DNA from: Alphaproteobacteria bacterium
Lineage (GTDB): Bacteria > Pseudomonadota > Alphaproteobacteria > Rhodobacterales > Rhodobacteraceae
Direction of reading: 5' to 3'
DNA: 64,000 nucleotides
NCBI GenBank assembly: GCA_030428355.1
Contig: JAUIBL010000023.1
Span: 1-64,000, forward strand
The notes beneath the pieces are model-generated. The model did not search any database and was not told the origin of the DNA. It was given only the letters and a program-made list of their open reading frames with translations. Position 1 is the first letter of the stretch; each line of letters starts with the position of its first letter. Of this stretch, positions 46,205-55,952 are shown in pieces. A program made the translations under genes and the position numbers.

Positions 46205-47272
46205 CTATTGCCGGTCCTGGTCACTCAGTCCGCGATAGAGGCGGCTTTGAAGATATTGTTGCGCGGCAAACCGCGTGATCACGCCGATGGACGCGGCGAC
46301 AGGCACCGCGACGAGCATGCCCACAAACCCAAAGAGCGTGCCGAAGATCGACAGCGCGAGGATCAGCCAGACCGGGTGCAGCCCCACGGACGACCCCACC
46401 AGTTTCGGGGTGAGCACATTGCCCTCGATCACTTGTCCCAGCACGAACACACCCGCGACAAGGCCGATGGACACCCAGTCGCCCCAGAACTGGAACAGCG
46501 CGAGGCCGATGGCCAGCGCCCCGCCGATCAGTGCGCCAAGATAGGGGATGAAGGTCACAAGCCCGGCAACAAATCCGACCACCAGCCCGAACTGCAACCC
46601 GATCACCATCAGCGCAACCGCGTAATAGGTGCCTAGGATGATACAGACGGTGCCCATGCCCCGGATGAAACTGGCCAGCGTCGCGTCGATGTCTGCGGCC
46701 AGCTTGCGGATGGTGGGCGCGTGATCGCGCGGCAAAAGCTCGTCGATGCGCGCGACCATGTTGTCCCAGTCCAGCAGCAGGTAGACCGCCACCACCGGTA
46801 CGATCACGAAGAGCATCACGATGTTGATAATGCCCGCCGCCGAGCTGAGCACGGTATTGAGCAACTCGCCGCCGCGCGACTTGATGGTCTCACCGACGGA
46901 CACCAGCGACTGGCGCAGCGGGCTTTCGGTGTCCATCAGATCCGGGAAACGTTCGATCAGGAAATCGCGCAGGTTGGCAAACAGGGTGGGGGCCACGTTG
47001 AACAGGTCCAGCGCCTGATTGACCAGCGACGGGATCACCCAAAGCAGAAGCAGCACAAAGGCAACCACGCCGATCACGGTGATGATCGCGGTCGCGGCCA
47101 CGCGGCTGAAGCCCATGCGCTCGAGCCGGTCCGCAACCGGGTCGAGGAAGTAGGCAATCGCACCGCCCAGCACAAATGGCAGCAGCACATCTCCGAGGAA
47201 CCACAGAACCACCGCAAAGACGGCCGCCGCAATGCTCCAGTATTTCACCTGTTCCCGCGCGGGAAGTGCCAT
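46205..47272 (-). CDS. AI-2E/PerM-family permease
   Basis: A 355-residue membrane protein of the AI-2E transporter (PerM) family with about seven helices: two N-terminal pairs, a long cytoplasmic stretch RDFLIERFPDLMDTESPLRQS (about 115-150), and FGLVVGFVAGLVTFIPYLGALIGGALAIG and VLTPKLVGSSVGLHPVWLILAL in the C-terminal half. Roles proposed for the family include autoinducer-2, small-molecule or cation export; none can be chosen here. It stops at 46205, directly abutting the Hda-like start at 46204. ATG at 47272. Confidence 0.85.
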   Translation of the reverse strand: MALPAREQVKYWSIAAAVFAVVLWFLGDVLLPFVLGGAIAYFLDPVADRLERMGFSRVAATAIITVIGVVAFVLLLLWVIPSLVNQALDLFNVAPTLFANLRDFLIERFPDLMDTESPLRQSLVSVGETIKSRGGELLNTVLSSAAGIINIVMLFVIVPVVAVYLLLDWDNMVARIDELLPRDHAPTIRKLAADIDATLASFIRGMGTVCIILGTYYAVALMVIGLQFGLVVGFVAGLVTFIPYLGALIGGALAIGLALFQFWGDWVSIGLVAGVFVLGQVIEGNVLTPKLVGSSVGLHPVWLILALSIFGTLFGFVGMLVAVPVAASIGVITRFAAQQYLQSRLYRGLSDQDRQ

Positions 47273-47528
47273 CTGATCTGCCCCTGTGATCCTGTCCCTA
47301 CATCGCCTGTCCGGGGGAGGGTTTCAAGAGGCGGGGCGGTTTGCAGGTGTGCCGCCTGGACAGTGTTCGAGACATCCCGACACTGTGTCAGGGGCAGCGT
47401 TGGTCCGGGTGTGCCAGTCTGAACCGTTCAGCTATGAGGCCCGATAATGGTCACCAAAAGGGATCAGGAGAGAGCCCTGCGGGATCAAATCGGGTTTGCT
47501 GTGTCGCACGCCATCCCGTGTTGACGAT
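47273..47528. other. Intergenic region upstream of the PerM-like gene
   Basis: About 256 bp with no convincing gene. A plus-strand ORF of 88 codons (from 47341) lacks a Shine-Dalgarno and runs through the repeat element, so I do not call it. The stretch should hold the promoter for the perM-hda-ppk run, reading to the left; no clear -35/-10 pair was found. Confidence 0.4.
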
Positions 47529-47580
47529 CGATGCGTCGACGCATCGGTATTTTGCGGTGACGCAAAATGCCCCGTCGGGC
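47529..47580. repeat. Palindrome element, copy 7
   Basis: CGATGCGTCGACGCATCG (47529-47546, perfect), then ATTTTGCG-GTGA-CGCAAAAT (47549-47568, loop GTGA rather than TCGA/TCAA), then a short GCCC-CGTC-GGGC (47569-47580). It lies 23 bases after the histidine kinase stop codon. The order of the two main palindromes is reversed compared with copies 1, 5 and 8-10. Confidence 0.8.
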
Positions 47581-47603
47581 GGCATTCACCAAAATCCGCC
47601 ACT

Positions 47604-49103
47604 TTAGCGCGCGGCTTCCGAGACAGGGGGCGCAGGCTCCAGCGGCATGGTGATCGTCGCCACCACCCGTTTGCCATCTTTCATCCGGTCTATCGTGGCC
47701 CCGATCTGAGCCGCAAACTGCTGCACCAGACGTTCACCCGTCCCGGTCGAGTCGATGTCAAGCTGCGACGCTTCCGCGTTGAGATCGGCGTTCGAGACGG
47801 TGATCTCCAGAACGCCGTCCCCGGTGATCCCGAGATCCAGCGTCACCGGCGCGGTTTCGCGTGGCCCGCCGTACTTGATCGCGTTGGTCAGCAACTCGTT
47901 GAGCATCAGGCTCAGCGCGATGGCGGTGTCGCTGCGCAAGCGGATCACGTTGTCCGGGTGGGTGAAGACCATCGCCGCGTCCGGCAGTTCGGCGCTTTTG
48001 CGGGTCGACAGCACAAGCCGGTTGAACAGGGTCAGCAGGTCGATCTGAGCCACGTCATCGTCGATCTGGATCGCGGCGTGGACATCCGCCACCGCCCGCA
48101 CCCGCGATTCGACTGCCCGCAGCGCTTCGCGCGCCCGGTCGGCGGCCGGTCCGCCGGCCATCATCAGCTTGCTCGATTGCAGCCGCAGCAGCGACAGCGC
48201 GATCTGGAGACTGTTCTTGATGCGGTGATTGGCCTCGACCACCAGCGCCTCGCGCACCTGCACCGCCTGTTGCAGATCGCGCCGCGCCGTTTCGATGTCG
48301 GTCAGGTCGACAAAGGTTCCGACCAGCTTTGGTCGCCGGTCCACCGGGTCGGTTGCGATCTCGCCCCGGATACGCACAAAGCGTTCCTCGCCCGAAGGCA
48401 GCGGCACGCGATAGTCGAAGGACGCGATTTCGCCATGCGGTGCCGCCAGAACCCGCGCCACTTCGGCATGGACGGCGGCGATGTCCTCGGGGTGGACCCG
48501 ATCGAAGAAGGGCGCGGCGTATGGCCCGGCCTCGTCCGGGGCAAAGCCGAACATCGCGTCGATGGCGTCGTGACGCAGGAAAAGGTCGGTCACCGGATCA
48601 TAGCTGAAATAGGCCACCGATGCGGTCGACGTGGCCGCCCGACGATGGCTTTGCGCCAGCCGCGCCGTCAGCGTCGCTTCGGTCACGTCCCGCGCGGTCT
48701 GCAGGATGGCGATGATCTCTCCGTCCTTGCGGATGGGCGCGAAATGCATCTGCCAGTGATGCTCCACATAATGGCCCTCGTCACTCAAGAGATCGAACCG
48801 GGTCGGGCCCACCTCCTGCGATTTCCCGGTGCGCATGATCGCATCGGTGGCGCTGCGGATGAAATTCACCGCGTCCGACCCTTCGGCATCGGCGCTGGGT
48901 GGAAAGGCTTCGAACATGCCCATGCCGCTGATGTCGGCACCAACCGAGCCAGACATCACCGCATGCGCCGAATTGCGCCACAGAAGCGTCAGCTTGTCAT
49001 CCGGCAGATAAAACAGTGCCGCAAAGGGCACCGCTTCGAACCCAAGGGCAAGGATGTCTGTCAGGGGGGTCGTTTCCTGGGACACATGCAGATCGCCTGT
49101 CAT
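47604..49103 (-). CDS. PAS-domain sensor histidine kinase (HisKA_2 type)
   Basis: A 499-residue cytoplasmic sensor kinase. Two PAS domains (about 15-135 and 150-270; FEAVPFAALFYLPDDKLTLLWRN and ASVAYFSYDPVTDLFLRHDAIDAMFGF with a PAC segment YRVPLPSGEERFVRIRGEI) precede a HisKA_2 dimerisation and phosphoacceptor domain (EANHRIKNSLQIALSLLRLQ, His near residue 310) and an HATPase domain (LMLNELLTNAIKYGG). This architecture is common among LOV/PAS light, redox or general stress response kinases, but the LOV GRNCRFLQ motif is absent. The ATG at 49103 is preferred; the frame is open to 49169. No response regulator is adjacent. Confidence 0.85.
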   Translation of the reverse strand: MTGDLHVSQETTPLTDILALGFEAVPFAALFYLPDDKLTLLWRNSAHAVMSGSVGADISGMGMFEAFPPSADAEGSDAVNFIRSATDAIMRTGKSQEVGPTRFDLLSDEGHYVEHHWQMHFAPIRKDGEIIAILQTARDVTEATLTARLAQSHRRAATSTASVAYFSYDPVTDLFLRHDAIDAMFGFAPDEAGPYAAPFFDRVHPEDIAAVHAEVARVLAAPHGEIASFDYRVPLPSGEERFVRIRGEIATDPVDRRPKLVGTFVDLTDIETARRDLQQAVQVREALVVEANHRIKNSLQIALSLLRLQSSKLMMAGGPAADRAREALRAVESRVRAVADVHAAIQIDDDVAQIDLLTLFNRLVLSTRKSAELPDAAMVFTHPDNVIRLRSDTAIALSLMLNELLTNAIKYGGPRETAPVTLDLGITGDGVLEITVSNADLNAEASQLDIDSTGTGERLVQQFAAQIGATIDRMKDGKRVVATITMPLEPAPPVSEAAR

Positions 49104-49208
49104 TTTGCAGCGGGTCTCCAAGACTGTTTCCCCGATCAGGCTGGTCGATTTTTGGTGCAGAGTCCACACGTCCCGCCGGGGTGCCGTCGGGTGATGTGCC
49201 CGATGGGA

Positions 49209-50828
49209 CTATGCCTGCCGGGTCTTGACCAAAGCCGCCTGATGTTTGGGCGGGTCTGTCGGGACAACCTGCCGTGACCAATGATCCGGGGCGGCGATCC
49301 CTTCGGGCAGCACGACGCTGGCATCGCCCAGACACTGGTCGATCTGTGACTGGGTGATGGTCACGGTGCCAAGGTCGATCCGGCCAAGCACGGTCTGTTG
49401 AAAAATCGCATCGTTGAGCGACACATGCCCCGCCGTCCCGGCCTTGGACAAGATCACCCCGGTCAGATGGGTGCGGCGCAAGTCCGCCCTGTCGAGCCGT
49501 GCCTTGAACAGGTCCGCGCCGTCCAGAACCGCCTCACTCAGATCCGCGTCCTCCAGCGCGGCCCAACACAACGCGGCATGGTCGAGCCGGGCATTGCGCA
49601 GGTTGGCCCAGGGCAGCCGGGCGCGTGTGAAATCGGCACCGTCCAAGCGCGCCCCGCGCAGAACCGCGCCGTCCATCGTCGCTTTGTAGAAAACCGCGCC
49701 GATCAGGGAGGCTTGGTAAAAAGACGCCACTTCAAGCCGGGCTTCGTGCAGGTCTGCACCGTCCAGCCGGGCCTGTTTTGCGTTCATCCACTCCATCCGG
49801 GCTTTCCTCAGGCGCGCGCCCTGCATTTGCGCCCCGCGCAGAACAGCCGCTTCAAGGCTCGCCCGGCGCAGGTCCGCCCCCGGCAACCGCGCCGCAGTCA
49901 GGTCTGCCCCATCAAGACGGGCATCGCGCAGGCTGGCCCCGTCCAGACGTGTCGCACAAAGCTGCGCGCCCTCCAGCCGCGCCCCGTCCAACCGGCACCC
50001 GCTCAGCCCGAGGCCCGACAGATCGGCGGCTTGCAGGTTCGTCCGCCTGAGGTCCGGGCGGAAGCCCTCGGCGGCGGCACGGGCCGTGCGCCAAGTGTGC
50101 AGCGCGGTTCTGTACCGCGCAATCGCCTCGGCGGTGGGCGGGGTCCGGTCATGGATGTCCGGCAAGGTGGGGCAGGGCAGGGCGTTGCCCACAAGACCCG
50201 CAGAAGGTGCGCCCGGTCTGTCCGGTATCTCGTCCGGGATGCCCCGCCCGATGATCCGGAGCGCAAGGGCCACATCCGCACGGGGCGGGGGCAGGGAGGC
50301 AGCCCAGGCGCGGGCATTTGGCGTGATGCGGTTGGCAAAACGGACCTCGCGCCAGGCCAGATGGGCCGCTTTCTCGGCGGCGGTTGCGCCGTCCGGCAGG
50401 CTTTGCCAAGGGGCAAGGGGAAAATCGACGGCACTCTGCGATGGTGCCACGTCCCGCACATAGCGGCAGAGCAGGCTCAGCACCGTGACATGAACCTGCC
50501 ACGCGCCACGGCGGGCGGTGTCCTGCGCAAGCGATCCGAGGGACAGAAGTGCCTCGATCCGCGCATCGAGGTCTTCTTTGGATCGACACTCAGCCGCGGC
50601 AAGCGTCGACAGATGCGCGGCAGCCCGCGCCAGTTGTCGCGTTGCACGCCAACGATCAATGAGCGCGCGCAGCCAAGGCAAAGACCCGTTGGGCGCAGTT
50701 TCTGCGCGCCGTCTGCGCCGCCAAAGAACGACGAAAATCACAACGGCCAGCACACCGCCAGCCGCACCGCCGACACTCTGCAGAAGGGGCGTTGGCACCT
50801 CTACAGCAATTGTCACGCCTTCGTTCAT
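49209..50828 (-). CDS. Membrane-anchored pentapeptide-repeat protein
   Basis: A 539-residue protein with an N-terminal membrane helix (about 18-36, [22 protein letters not shown]), a helical middle part (about 60-250), and about 200 residues of pentapeptide repeats (about 256-466, pattern A(D/N/R)LxxARLDGA repeated, for example [21 protein letters not shown]), which form a right-handed beta-helix. The last 70 residues are not repeats. Some pentapeptide proteins mimic DNA and protect gyrase; the membrane anchor here argues for another role. I start at the ATG at 50828 (GGAACGG upstream); the ORF extends far upstream as the antisense shadow of proS. Divergent from proS. Confidence 0.82.
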   Translation of the reverse strand: MNEGVTIAVEVPTPLLQSVGGAAGGVLAVVIFVVLWRRRRRAETAPNGSLPWLRALIDRWRATRQLARAAAHLSTLAAAECRSKEDLDARIEALLSLGSLAQDTARRGAWQVHVTVLSLLCRYVRDVAPSQSAVDFPLAPWQSLPDGATAAEKAAHLAWREVRFANRITPNARAWAASLPPPRADVALALRIIGRGIPDEIPDRPGAPSAGLVGNALPCPTLPDIHDRTPPTAEAIARYRTALHTWRTARAAAEGFRPDLRRTNLQAADLSGLGLSGCRLDGARLEGAQLCATRLDGASLRDARLDGADLTAARLPGADLRRASLEAAVLRGAQMQGARLRKARMEWMNAKQARLDGADLHEARLEVASFYQASLIGAVFYKATMDGAVLRGARLDGADFTRARLPWANLRNARLDHAALCWAALEDADLSEAVLDGADLFKARLDRADLRRTHLTGVILSKAGTAGHVSLNDAIFQQTVLGRIDLGTVTITQSQIDQCLGDASVVLPEGIAAPDHWSRQVVPTDPPKHQAALVKTRQA

Positions 50829-50969
50829 TCCGTTCCCGATTGTTCCGGTCGCACAGACCAACCGATCCGTCATGCAAGCGCCGTACCAGTCACCCGCGAC
50901 GCCGACCGGCCCTTGTCGGTACCGCTGCAACCCGCTAGGACGGGCCAAACCACCCATCCGAGGTCCCAG

Positions 50970-52313
50970 ATGCGTCTGTCCCGCTATTTTCTGCCCGTTC
51001 TCAAGGAAACCCCGTCCGAGGCCCAGATCGTCAGCCACCGGCTGATGCTGCGTGCCGGGATGATCAAGCAGGCCAGCGCTGGCATCTATTCCTGGCTGCC
51101 GCTGGGCTACAAGGTGCTGCGCAACATCGAGAACATCGTACACGATGAACAGGTCCGCGCGGGCCATATCCCGATGCTGATGCCGACGCTGCAATCGGCG
51201 GATCTCTGGCGCGAATCCGGGCGCTACGACGATTACGGGCAGGAAATGCTGCGCATCACCGACCGGCATGGCCGCGACATGCTCTACGGTCCCACAAACG
51301 AAGAGCTGATTACCGACATTTTCCGCAGCCATGTGGGCAGCTACAAGGACCTGCCGCTGACGCTTTATCACATCCAGTGGAAATTCCGCGACGAGATCCG
51401 CCCGCGGTTCGGCGTGATGCGGGGCCGCGAATTCCTGATGAAGGACGGCTACAATTTCGACCTGACCAAGGAAGACGCGCTGCACGCTTATAACCGCCAT
51501 CTGGTCAGCTACCTGCGCACCTACGAACGCATGGGCCTGCAGGCCATCCCGATGCGCGCCGATTCCGGCCCCATCGGCGGTGACGACACGCACGAATTCC
51601 TCGTGCTGGCAGAAACCGGCGAATCCGAGGTTTTCTATGACAGCCAGATCACCGATCTGAAATTCGGCGACCGCGCCATCGACTATGATGACGTGGCCCA
51701 GTGTCAGGCGGTTCTGGAAGAATTCACCTCGCGCTATGCCCGCACCGACGAAACCCATGACGAGGCCGAGTTCGCCAAGGTCCCCGAAGAGCGCCGCCGC
51801 ACCGCGCGCGGCATCGAAGTGGGGCAGATCTTCTACTTCGGCACCAAGTATTCCGACGCCATGGGCGCGACTGTGGCCGACTCGGACGGCAACAAGGTGC
51901 CGGTCCATATGGGCAGCCACGGCATCGGTGTCAGCCGCCTGCTTGGGGCGATCATCGAAGCCAGCCATGACGACAAGGGCATCATCTGGCCCGAGGGTGT
52001 GACCCCGTTCCATTGCGGGATCGTCAACCTCAAGCAGGGCGACGACGAGGCGGATGCCGCCTGTGACGCGCTCTACAACAGCCTCACCGCAATCGGCCTC
52101 GAGCCGCTCTACGATGACCGCAACGAACGCGCAGGCGGGAAATTCGCCACGATGGATCTGATCGGCCTGCCGTGGCGCATCACCGTGGGTCCCCGCGGGC
52201 TCAAGAACGGTGTGGTGGAACTCACCTCGCGCCGTACCGGAGAGAGCGAGGAACTGCCGCCCGAACAGGCCATCGCGCGGATTGCTGCCATCTACGGCAA
52301 GGCCAGCGCCTGA
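50970..52313 (+). CDS. proS: Prolyl-tRNA synthetase (short alphaproteobacterial type)
   Basis: Charges tRNA-Pro with proline. The 447 residues are of the short type without the large editing insertion found in E. coli ProRS (572 residues). Class II motifs are visible: [83 protein letters not shown] (motif 2) and [22 protein letters not shown] (motif 3), then the anticodon-binding domain (about 345-440). The ATG at 50970 gives the canonical [15 protein letters not shown]; the ORF is open far upstream as antisense of the pentapeptide gene. A hairpin follows the stop. Confidence 0.97.
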   Translation: MRLSRYFLPVLKETPSEAQIVSHRLMLRAGMIKQASAGIYSWLPLGYKVLRNIENIVHDEQVRAGHIPMLMPTLQSADLWRESGRYDDYGQEMLRITDRHGRDMLYGPTNEELITDIFRSHVGSYKDLPLTLYHIQWKFRDEIRPRFGVMRGREFLMKDGYNFDLTKEDALHAYNRHLVSYLRTYERMGLQAIPMRADSGPIGGDDTHEFLVLAETGESEVFYDSQITDLKFGDRAIDYDDVAQCQAVLEEFTSRYARTDETHDEAEFAKVPEERRRTARGIEVGQIFYFGTKYSDAMGATVADSDGNKVPVHMGSHGIGVSRLLGAIIEASHDDKGIIWPEGVTPFHCGIVNLKQGDDEADAACDALYNSLTAIGLEPLYDDRNERAGGKFATMDLIGLPWRITVGPRGLKNGVVELTSRRTGESEELPPEQAIARIAAIYGKASA

Positions 52314-52317
52314 TCTC

Positions 52318-52343
52318 GGCCTGCCCCTTGAAAGGGGCGGGCC
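52318..52343 (+). terminator. Hairpin after proS, possible weak terminator
   Basis: A 10-bp stem with one G-T pair (52318-52327 with 52334-52343, sequence GGCCTGCCCC / GGGGCGGGCC) and loop TTGAAA, four bases after the proS stop. Only a weak T-rich tail (GCATTTGTT) follows. Confidence 0.55.
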
Positions 52344-52363
52344 GCATTTGTTAGCCAGAGGGC

Positions 52364-53302
52364 ATGACACGCCTTCTGGCTTTTCTGTTTGGCTTTGCTG
52401 CAGCAAATCCGGTTGCCGCGTCCGATCCGGTGGCGCTCTTTCAATCCTGGGCGCGCGAGGCCGGCGCAGATGTGACTTTGTTGCAGGTGATGCGCCACGG
52501 ACGCGCCGCCGAGGCGCTGAACGCGGACAGGCTGCATGACCTTGCCTCCAATTCCAAGGCGATCACCGCGCTATGCGTTCTGTCGCTGGTGGATGACGGA
52601 CTGCTGGCTTGGGACATGACACTCACCGACGCGCTTGGGCAGGACGCGCCACCGGGAACCGTGGCCGAGCTTGTCACCCACAGCGCCGGGATCGGTCCGG
52701 ACTCCACCCAGATGCGCATGGGGTTCTGGATTGACGAAGACGCGCCCCGGCACGCCCATGTCACCGGGATCGTCCTGAATCGCAGTCGCCAGCGCGGCAC
52801 ACGGGGCACCTTTGCGTATAACAACGAGAACTACGCGCTGCTGGGCCGGATCATCGAATTGTCCACGGGGGGCAGCTATGCGGAGGTCTGCCAGTCCCGC
52901 GTGCTGGCCCCGGCGGGCGTGTCCGGCGAGCTGTCCCCGCGCTTTGGCGCCTTCGCGGCCTGGGGCGGCTGGAGGATGACGATGGCGGATCATGCGGCGC
53001 TGCTCTGGCACTGGTTCGGACCAGAGGGCCGGGTGGGGCGCGATCCGCTGGCACTGCCGCATATCGCTCGGGACGAGGGCAGCTATTATGGGTTGGGGAT
53101 GAATTACGAGGCCACGGAAGACGGCTTTCGCATGTCCCATGCCGGGGCGATTTCGATCCCCTTCGGTCCAAAGACGGGGGCTTTTGCCGTGCTTTCCCCG
53201 TTTGGAGCGGTGGCGGCGATGGGCTATGACGCTCCGGTGGCCGATCCTGCGCGGTTCCACGCGCTGTCGGACGGGTTGGAGCCGATCCTGCGCGCCCGCT
53301 GA
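52364..53302 (+). CDS. Serine hydrolase, beta-lactamase/PBP-like family
   Basis: A 312-residue exported serine hydrolase of the class C beta-lactamase-like family. Signal peptide MTRLLAFLFGFAAANPVAA. Catalytic Ser-x-x-Lys is in LASNSKAITAL, the second motif is Tyr-Asn-Asn in FAYNNENYALLGRI, and HAG near residue 262 (SHAGAIS) replaces the more usual HSG/HTG. A substrate is not evident; esterase or peptidase activity is as likely as any. It starts at the ATG at 52364, 51 bp after proS, with AGAGGG close to the start codon. Three double-palindrome elements follow it. It is only distantly like the hydrolase at 24 kb. Confidence 0.83.
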   Translation: MTRLLAFLFGFAAANPVAASDPVALFQSWAREAGADVTLLQVMRHGRAAEALNADRLHDLASNSKAITALCVLSLVDDGLLAWDMTLTDALGQDAPPGTVAELVTHSAGIGPDSTQMRMGFWIDEDAPRHAHVTGIVLNRSRQRGTRGTFAYNNENYALLGRIIELSTGGSYAEVCQSRVLAPAGVSGELSPRFGAFAAWGGWRMTMADHAALLWHWFGPEGRVGRDPLALPHIARDEGSYYGLGMNYEATEDGFRMSHAGAISIPFGPKTGAFAVLSPFGAVAAMGYDAPVADPARFHALSDGLEPILRAR

Positions 53303-53312
53303 GACCCGCGCC

Positions 53313-53352
53313 CGTTTGCGTCAACGCAAACGCGGGATGCGTCGACGCATCC
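53313..53352. repeat. Double-palindrome element, copy 8
   Basis: CGTTTGCGT-CA-ACGCAAACG (53313-53332) and GGATGCGTCGACGCATCC (53335-53352). Almost identical in sequence to copy 9, including flanks CCCGCGCC and AAGCGCCC. It lies 10 bases after the serine hydrolase stop. Confidence 0.9.
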
Positions 53353-53414
53353 AAGCGCCCGGTAGGGGACCTGCGCCGTACCCCATAGACAGCATCTGCC
53401 ACAACCCGCGCCCT

Positions 53415-53453
53415 GTTTGCGTCAACGCAAACGCGGGATGCGTCGACGCATCC
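53415..53453. repeat. Double-palindrome element, copy 9
   Basis: GTTTGCGT-CA-ACGCAAAC (53415-53432) and GGATGCGTCGACGCATCC (53436-53453), exactly 101 bp after copy 8. Together with copy 8 and 10 it makes a local cluster of three between convergent genes. Confidence 0.9.
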
Positions 53454-53510
53454 AAGCGCCCAAACCAGAACGCCTGCGCTGGGTCTCTGAGGTGAAACAC
53501 CCGTCGCACC

Positions 53511-53552
53511 GGGTTTGCGTCAATGCAAACCCCGGATGGGTCGACCCATCCG
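53511..53552. repeat. Double-palindrome element, copy 10
   Basis: GGGTTTGCGT-CA-ATGCAAACCC (53511-53532, one G-T pair) and CGGATGGGTCGACCCATCCG (53533-53552, perfect). Compared with copies 8 and 9 the second palindrome changed GCG..CGC to GGG..CCC on both arms, a compensated change. It ends 8 bases before the glmM stop codon. Confidence 0.88.
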
Positions 53553-53560
53553 CACCCGTC

Positions 53561-54904
53561 TCATACTGACGCCGCGACCTCCGCCACGATGCCGTCCACC
53601 ACGTCGACCAGCAGCGCCTCGTCCTCGCATTCGGCCATCACCCGGATCAGCGGTTCCGTGCCCGATTTGCGGATCAAGAGCCGCCCGCTTCCGTTGAGCC
53701 GGGCTTCCGCGTCCGCGATGGCGGCCTTGACCGACGCCACTTCGAGCGGTGCCACCGACGGATCGTACCGGACGTTCTTCAGCAATTGCGGCACCGGATC
53801 AAAGCTGCGGGCCAACGCGCTTGCAGGTTTTCCGGTGCGGCACATCTCGCCCAGAAACTGCAGCCCGGCCATCAACCCGTCGCCCGTCGTGGCGTAATCC
53901 GTCATCACGATATGGCCGGACTGTTCGCCCCCAAGGTTCCATCCGCCGCGCCGCATCGCCTCGACCACGTAGCGGTCACCGACCCCGGTGCGTTCCAGCC
54001 GCAGCCCCTTGGCGGTCAGGAACCGTTCAAGCCCGAGATTGGACATCACCGTCGCAACCAGAACCCCATCACGCAGACGGTCTTCCTCGGCCCAGCGGGC
54101 GGCCATCAGCGCCATGATCTGGTCGCCATCGGCCACCTGTCCGGTCTCGTCGATCAGGATCACCCGGTCGGCATCGCCATCCAGACAGATCCCAACATCC
54201 GCGCCATGCGCCACCACGGCAGCGGCGGCCAGTTGCGGGTGTGTCGAACCGCAGCCTTCGTTGATGTTCACTCCGTTCGGGGTGACACCCAGCGGGATCA
54301 CGTCTGCGCCCAGTTCCCAAAGCACTTCGGGTGCTGCCTTGTAGGCCGCCCCGTTGGCACAATCGATCACCACCTTGAGCCCGTCGAGCCGCAGATCCGA
54401 CGGAAAGGTCGACTTCACCCGCTCCTGATAGCGGAAGCGCCCGTCGTCGATGCGTTTCGCACGTCCGATATTGTCGGCCTGTGCGGATTCGACCCCGGTT
54501 TCGATCAGGGCTTCGATCTCGGCCTCGTCCGCATCCGACAGCTTGAACCCATCCGGGCCGAAGAACTTGATCCCGTTATCCGCCGCCGGGTTGTGGCTGG
54601 CCGAAATCATGATCCCCAGATCGGCGCGCATCGACGGGGTCAGCAGACCCACAGCGGGTGTCGGCACCGGGCCAAGCAGCAGCACATTCATCCCGGTCGA
54701 GGTCAGCCCGGCGGTCAGTGCGTTTTCGAACATGTAGCCCGATTGCCGCGTGTCCTTGCCGATCACCACACGGTGGACACCCTTGGAATCCTGACGGAAA
54801 TGCCGCCCCACTGCGGCCCCGATCCGCAGCGCCATATCCGCCGTCATCGGATGCACATTCGCCGTGCCGCGCACCCCGTCGGTGCCAAACAGCTTACGTC
54901 CCAT
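53561..54904 (-). CDS. glmM: Phosphoglucosamine mutase
   Basis: Interconverts glucosamine 6-phosphate and 1-phosphate for UDP-GlcNAc, needed for peptidoglycan and lipopolysaccharide. The 447 residues carry the mutase hallmarks: [13 protein letters not shown] start, phospho-acceptor Ser103 in [15 protein letters not shown], the Mg-binding DGDADR ([13 protein letters not shown]) and the sugar-binding GGEQSGH. The ATG at 54904 is chosen for the canonical start; the frame is open to 54928. It overlaps the upstream folP stop by 11 bp, so folB-folP-glmM are most likely one transcript, an order common in proteobacteria. Confidence 0.97.
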   Translation of the reverse strand: MGRKLFGTDGVRGTANVHPMTADMALRIGAAVGRHFRQDSKGVHRVVIGKDTRQSGYMFENALTAGLTSTGMNVLLLGPVPTPAVGLLTPSMRADLGIMISASHNPAADNGIKFFGPDGFKLSDADEAEIEALIETGVESAQADNIGRAKRIDDGRFRYQERVKSTFPSDLRLDGLKVVIDCANGAAYKAAPEVLWELGADVIPLGVTPNGVNINEGCGSTHPQLAAAAVVAHGADVGICLDGDADRVILIDETGQVADGDQIMALMAARWAEEDRLRDGVLVATVMSNLGLERFLTAKGLRLERTGVGDRYVVEAMRRGGWNLGGEQSGHIVMTDYATTGDGLMAGLQFLGEMCRTGKPASALARSFDPVPQLLKNVRYDPSVAPLEVASVKAAIADAEARLNGSGRLLIRKSGTEPLIRVMAECEDEALLVDVVDGIVAEVAASV

Positions 54905-55913
54905 TCTCGTAACCCCACTCGATTGCACGCCACAGAGCCAACGCCTGGCGTGTCTCGTTCACATCATGGACCCGTATGACTTGCACGCCTTGTGTCGCTC
55001 CGTGCAAGGCCACCGCAACCGATCCCGCGACACGTGTGTCCGCGGTGCCAGCCCCCGAGATCGTGCCGATGAATTTCTTGCGCGACGCGCCCAAGAGGAT
55101 CGGGCAGCCCAACCCATGAAACAGCGCGATGTCGCGCAGCAGGGCAAGGTTGTGATCCAGCGTCTTGCCGAACCCGATGCCCGGATCGACGAGGATCTGA
55201 TCGCGGGCAATGCCCTGCGCCACAAGCGCCTCGACCCGGTCGGACAGGAAGTCATAGACATCCAGCCGCACATCGTCATAGCGCGGCGCGTTCTGCATCG
55301 TTTCCGGATCGCCTTGCGCATGCATCACGCAGACAGGCACCCGTCGCGCGGCACAAAGCGGCGCGAGACCCGCGTCATAGGTGAACCCAGCCACATCATT
55401 GACCAGCGCCGCGCCCGCATCAAGCGCCGCCTCCGCCACCGGCGCTTTGCGCGTGTCGATCGAGATCGGCACATCCAGCTCTGCCGCGATCGCTGCAATC
55501 GGCCCAGCGACGCGTCGGATCTCCTCGTCCACCGGCACGGTTTCCGCCCCCGGTCGCGTGCTTTCGCCGCCCACGTCGATGATCCCCGCACCGTCTTGCG
55601 CCATGCGCCGCGCCTGCGCCACTGCGGCTTCCGGATCAAGATAACGACCACCATCCGAGAAACTGTCCGGCGTGACGTTCAGTATGCCCATCAGGGTCAC
55701 GTGTCCCATGTCCATCCCGGCAATCGGTGCGCGCGCTGCGGTCAGCCGCATCAGCACATCATCCGGGATCGTCTTGGCCGGTACGATCTGCGCCGTTCCG
55801 TCCCGTCGCAGGGCAACGGCCTGCGTAAACCACAAAGGCCCGCCCGCAAGATCGAACGCCTCGCGCGGGCGAGGTCCGGCAGATTGGGGCAGGGGGCGAT
55901 AATACGTGCTCAT
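54894..55913 (-). CDS. folP: Dihydropteroate synthase
   Basis: Condenses p-aminobenzoate with the pterin diphosphate, giving dihydropteroate in folate synthesis; the sulfonamide target. The 339 residues contain [15 protein letters not shown] near 70-84, [46 protein letters not shown] and [12 protein letters not shown], all diagnostic. It is longer than the usual 280 because of an N-terminal extension of about 70 residues ([22 protein letters not shown]...). It overlaps glmM by 11 bp and lies 39 bp after the folB-like gene on the same strand. Confidence 0.95.
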   Translation of the reverse strand: MSTYYRPLPQSAGPRPREAFDLAGGPLWFTQAVALRRDGTAQIVPAKTIPDDVLMRLTAARAPIAGMDMGHVTLMGILNVTPDSFSDGGRYLDPEAAVAQARRMAQDGAGIIDVGGESTRPGAETVPVDEEIRRVAGPIAAIAAELDVPISIDTRKAPVAEAALDAGAALVNDVAGFTYDAGLAPLCAARRVPVCVMHAQGDPETMQNAPRYDDVRLDVYDFLSDRVEALVAQGIARDQILVDPGIGFGKTLDHNLALLRDIALFHGLGCPILLGASRKKFIGTISGAGTADTRVAGSVAVALHGATQGVQVIRVHDVNETRQALALWRAIEWGYENGT

Positions 55914-55952
55914 GGCCTGTGCATGAAACGCAAATCGCGCTTTGACAAGCGG

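Noticed and set aside
47341-47607. An 88-codon plus-strand ORF
   Set aside because: No ribosome-binding site, runs through the palindrome element into the kinase stop region, and has no protein-like composition.
49209-52406. A single 1065-codon minus-strand ORF
   Set aside because: Its 5' half is antisense to proS; only the part from the ATG at 50828 has a membrane helix and pentapeptide repeats.
53303-53560. Repeats at regular spacing, considered as a CRISPR array
   Set aside because: Only three units, each palindromic, with a spacing of about 100 bp and no cas genes; same units occur singly elsewhere.
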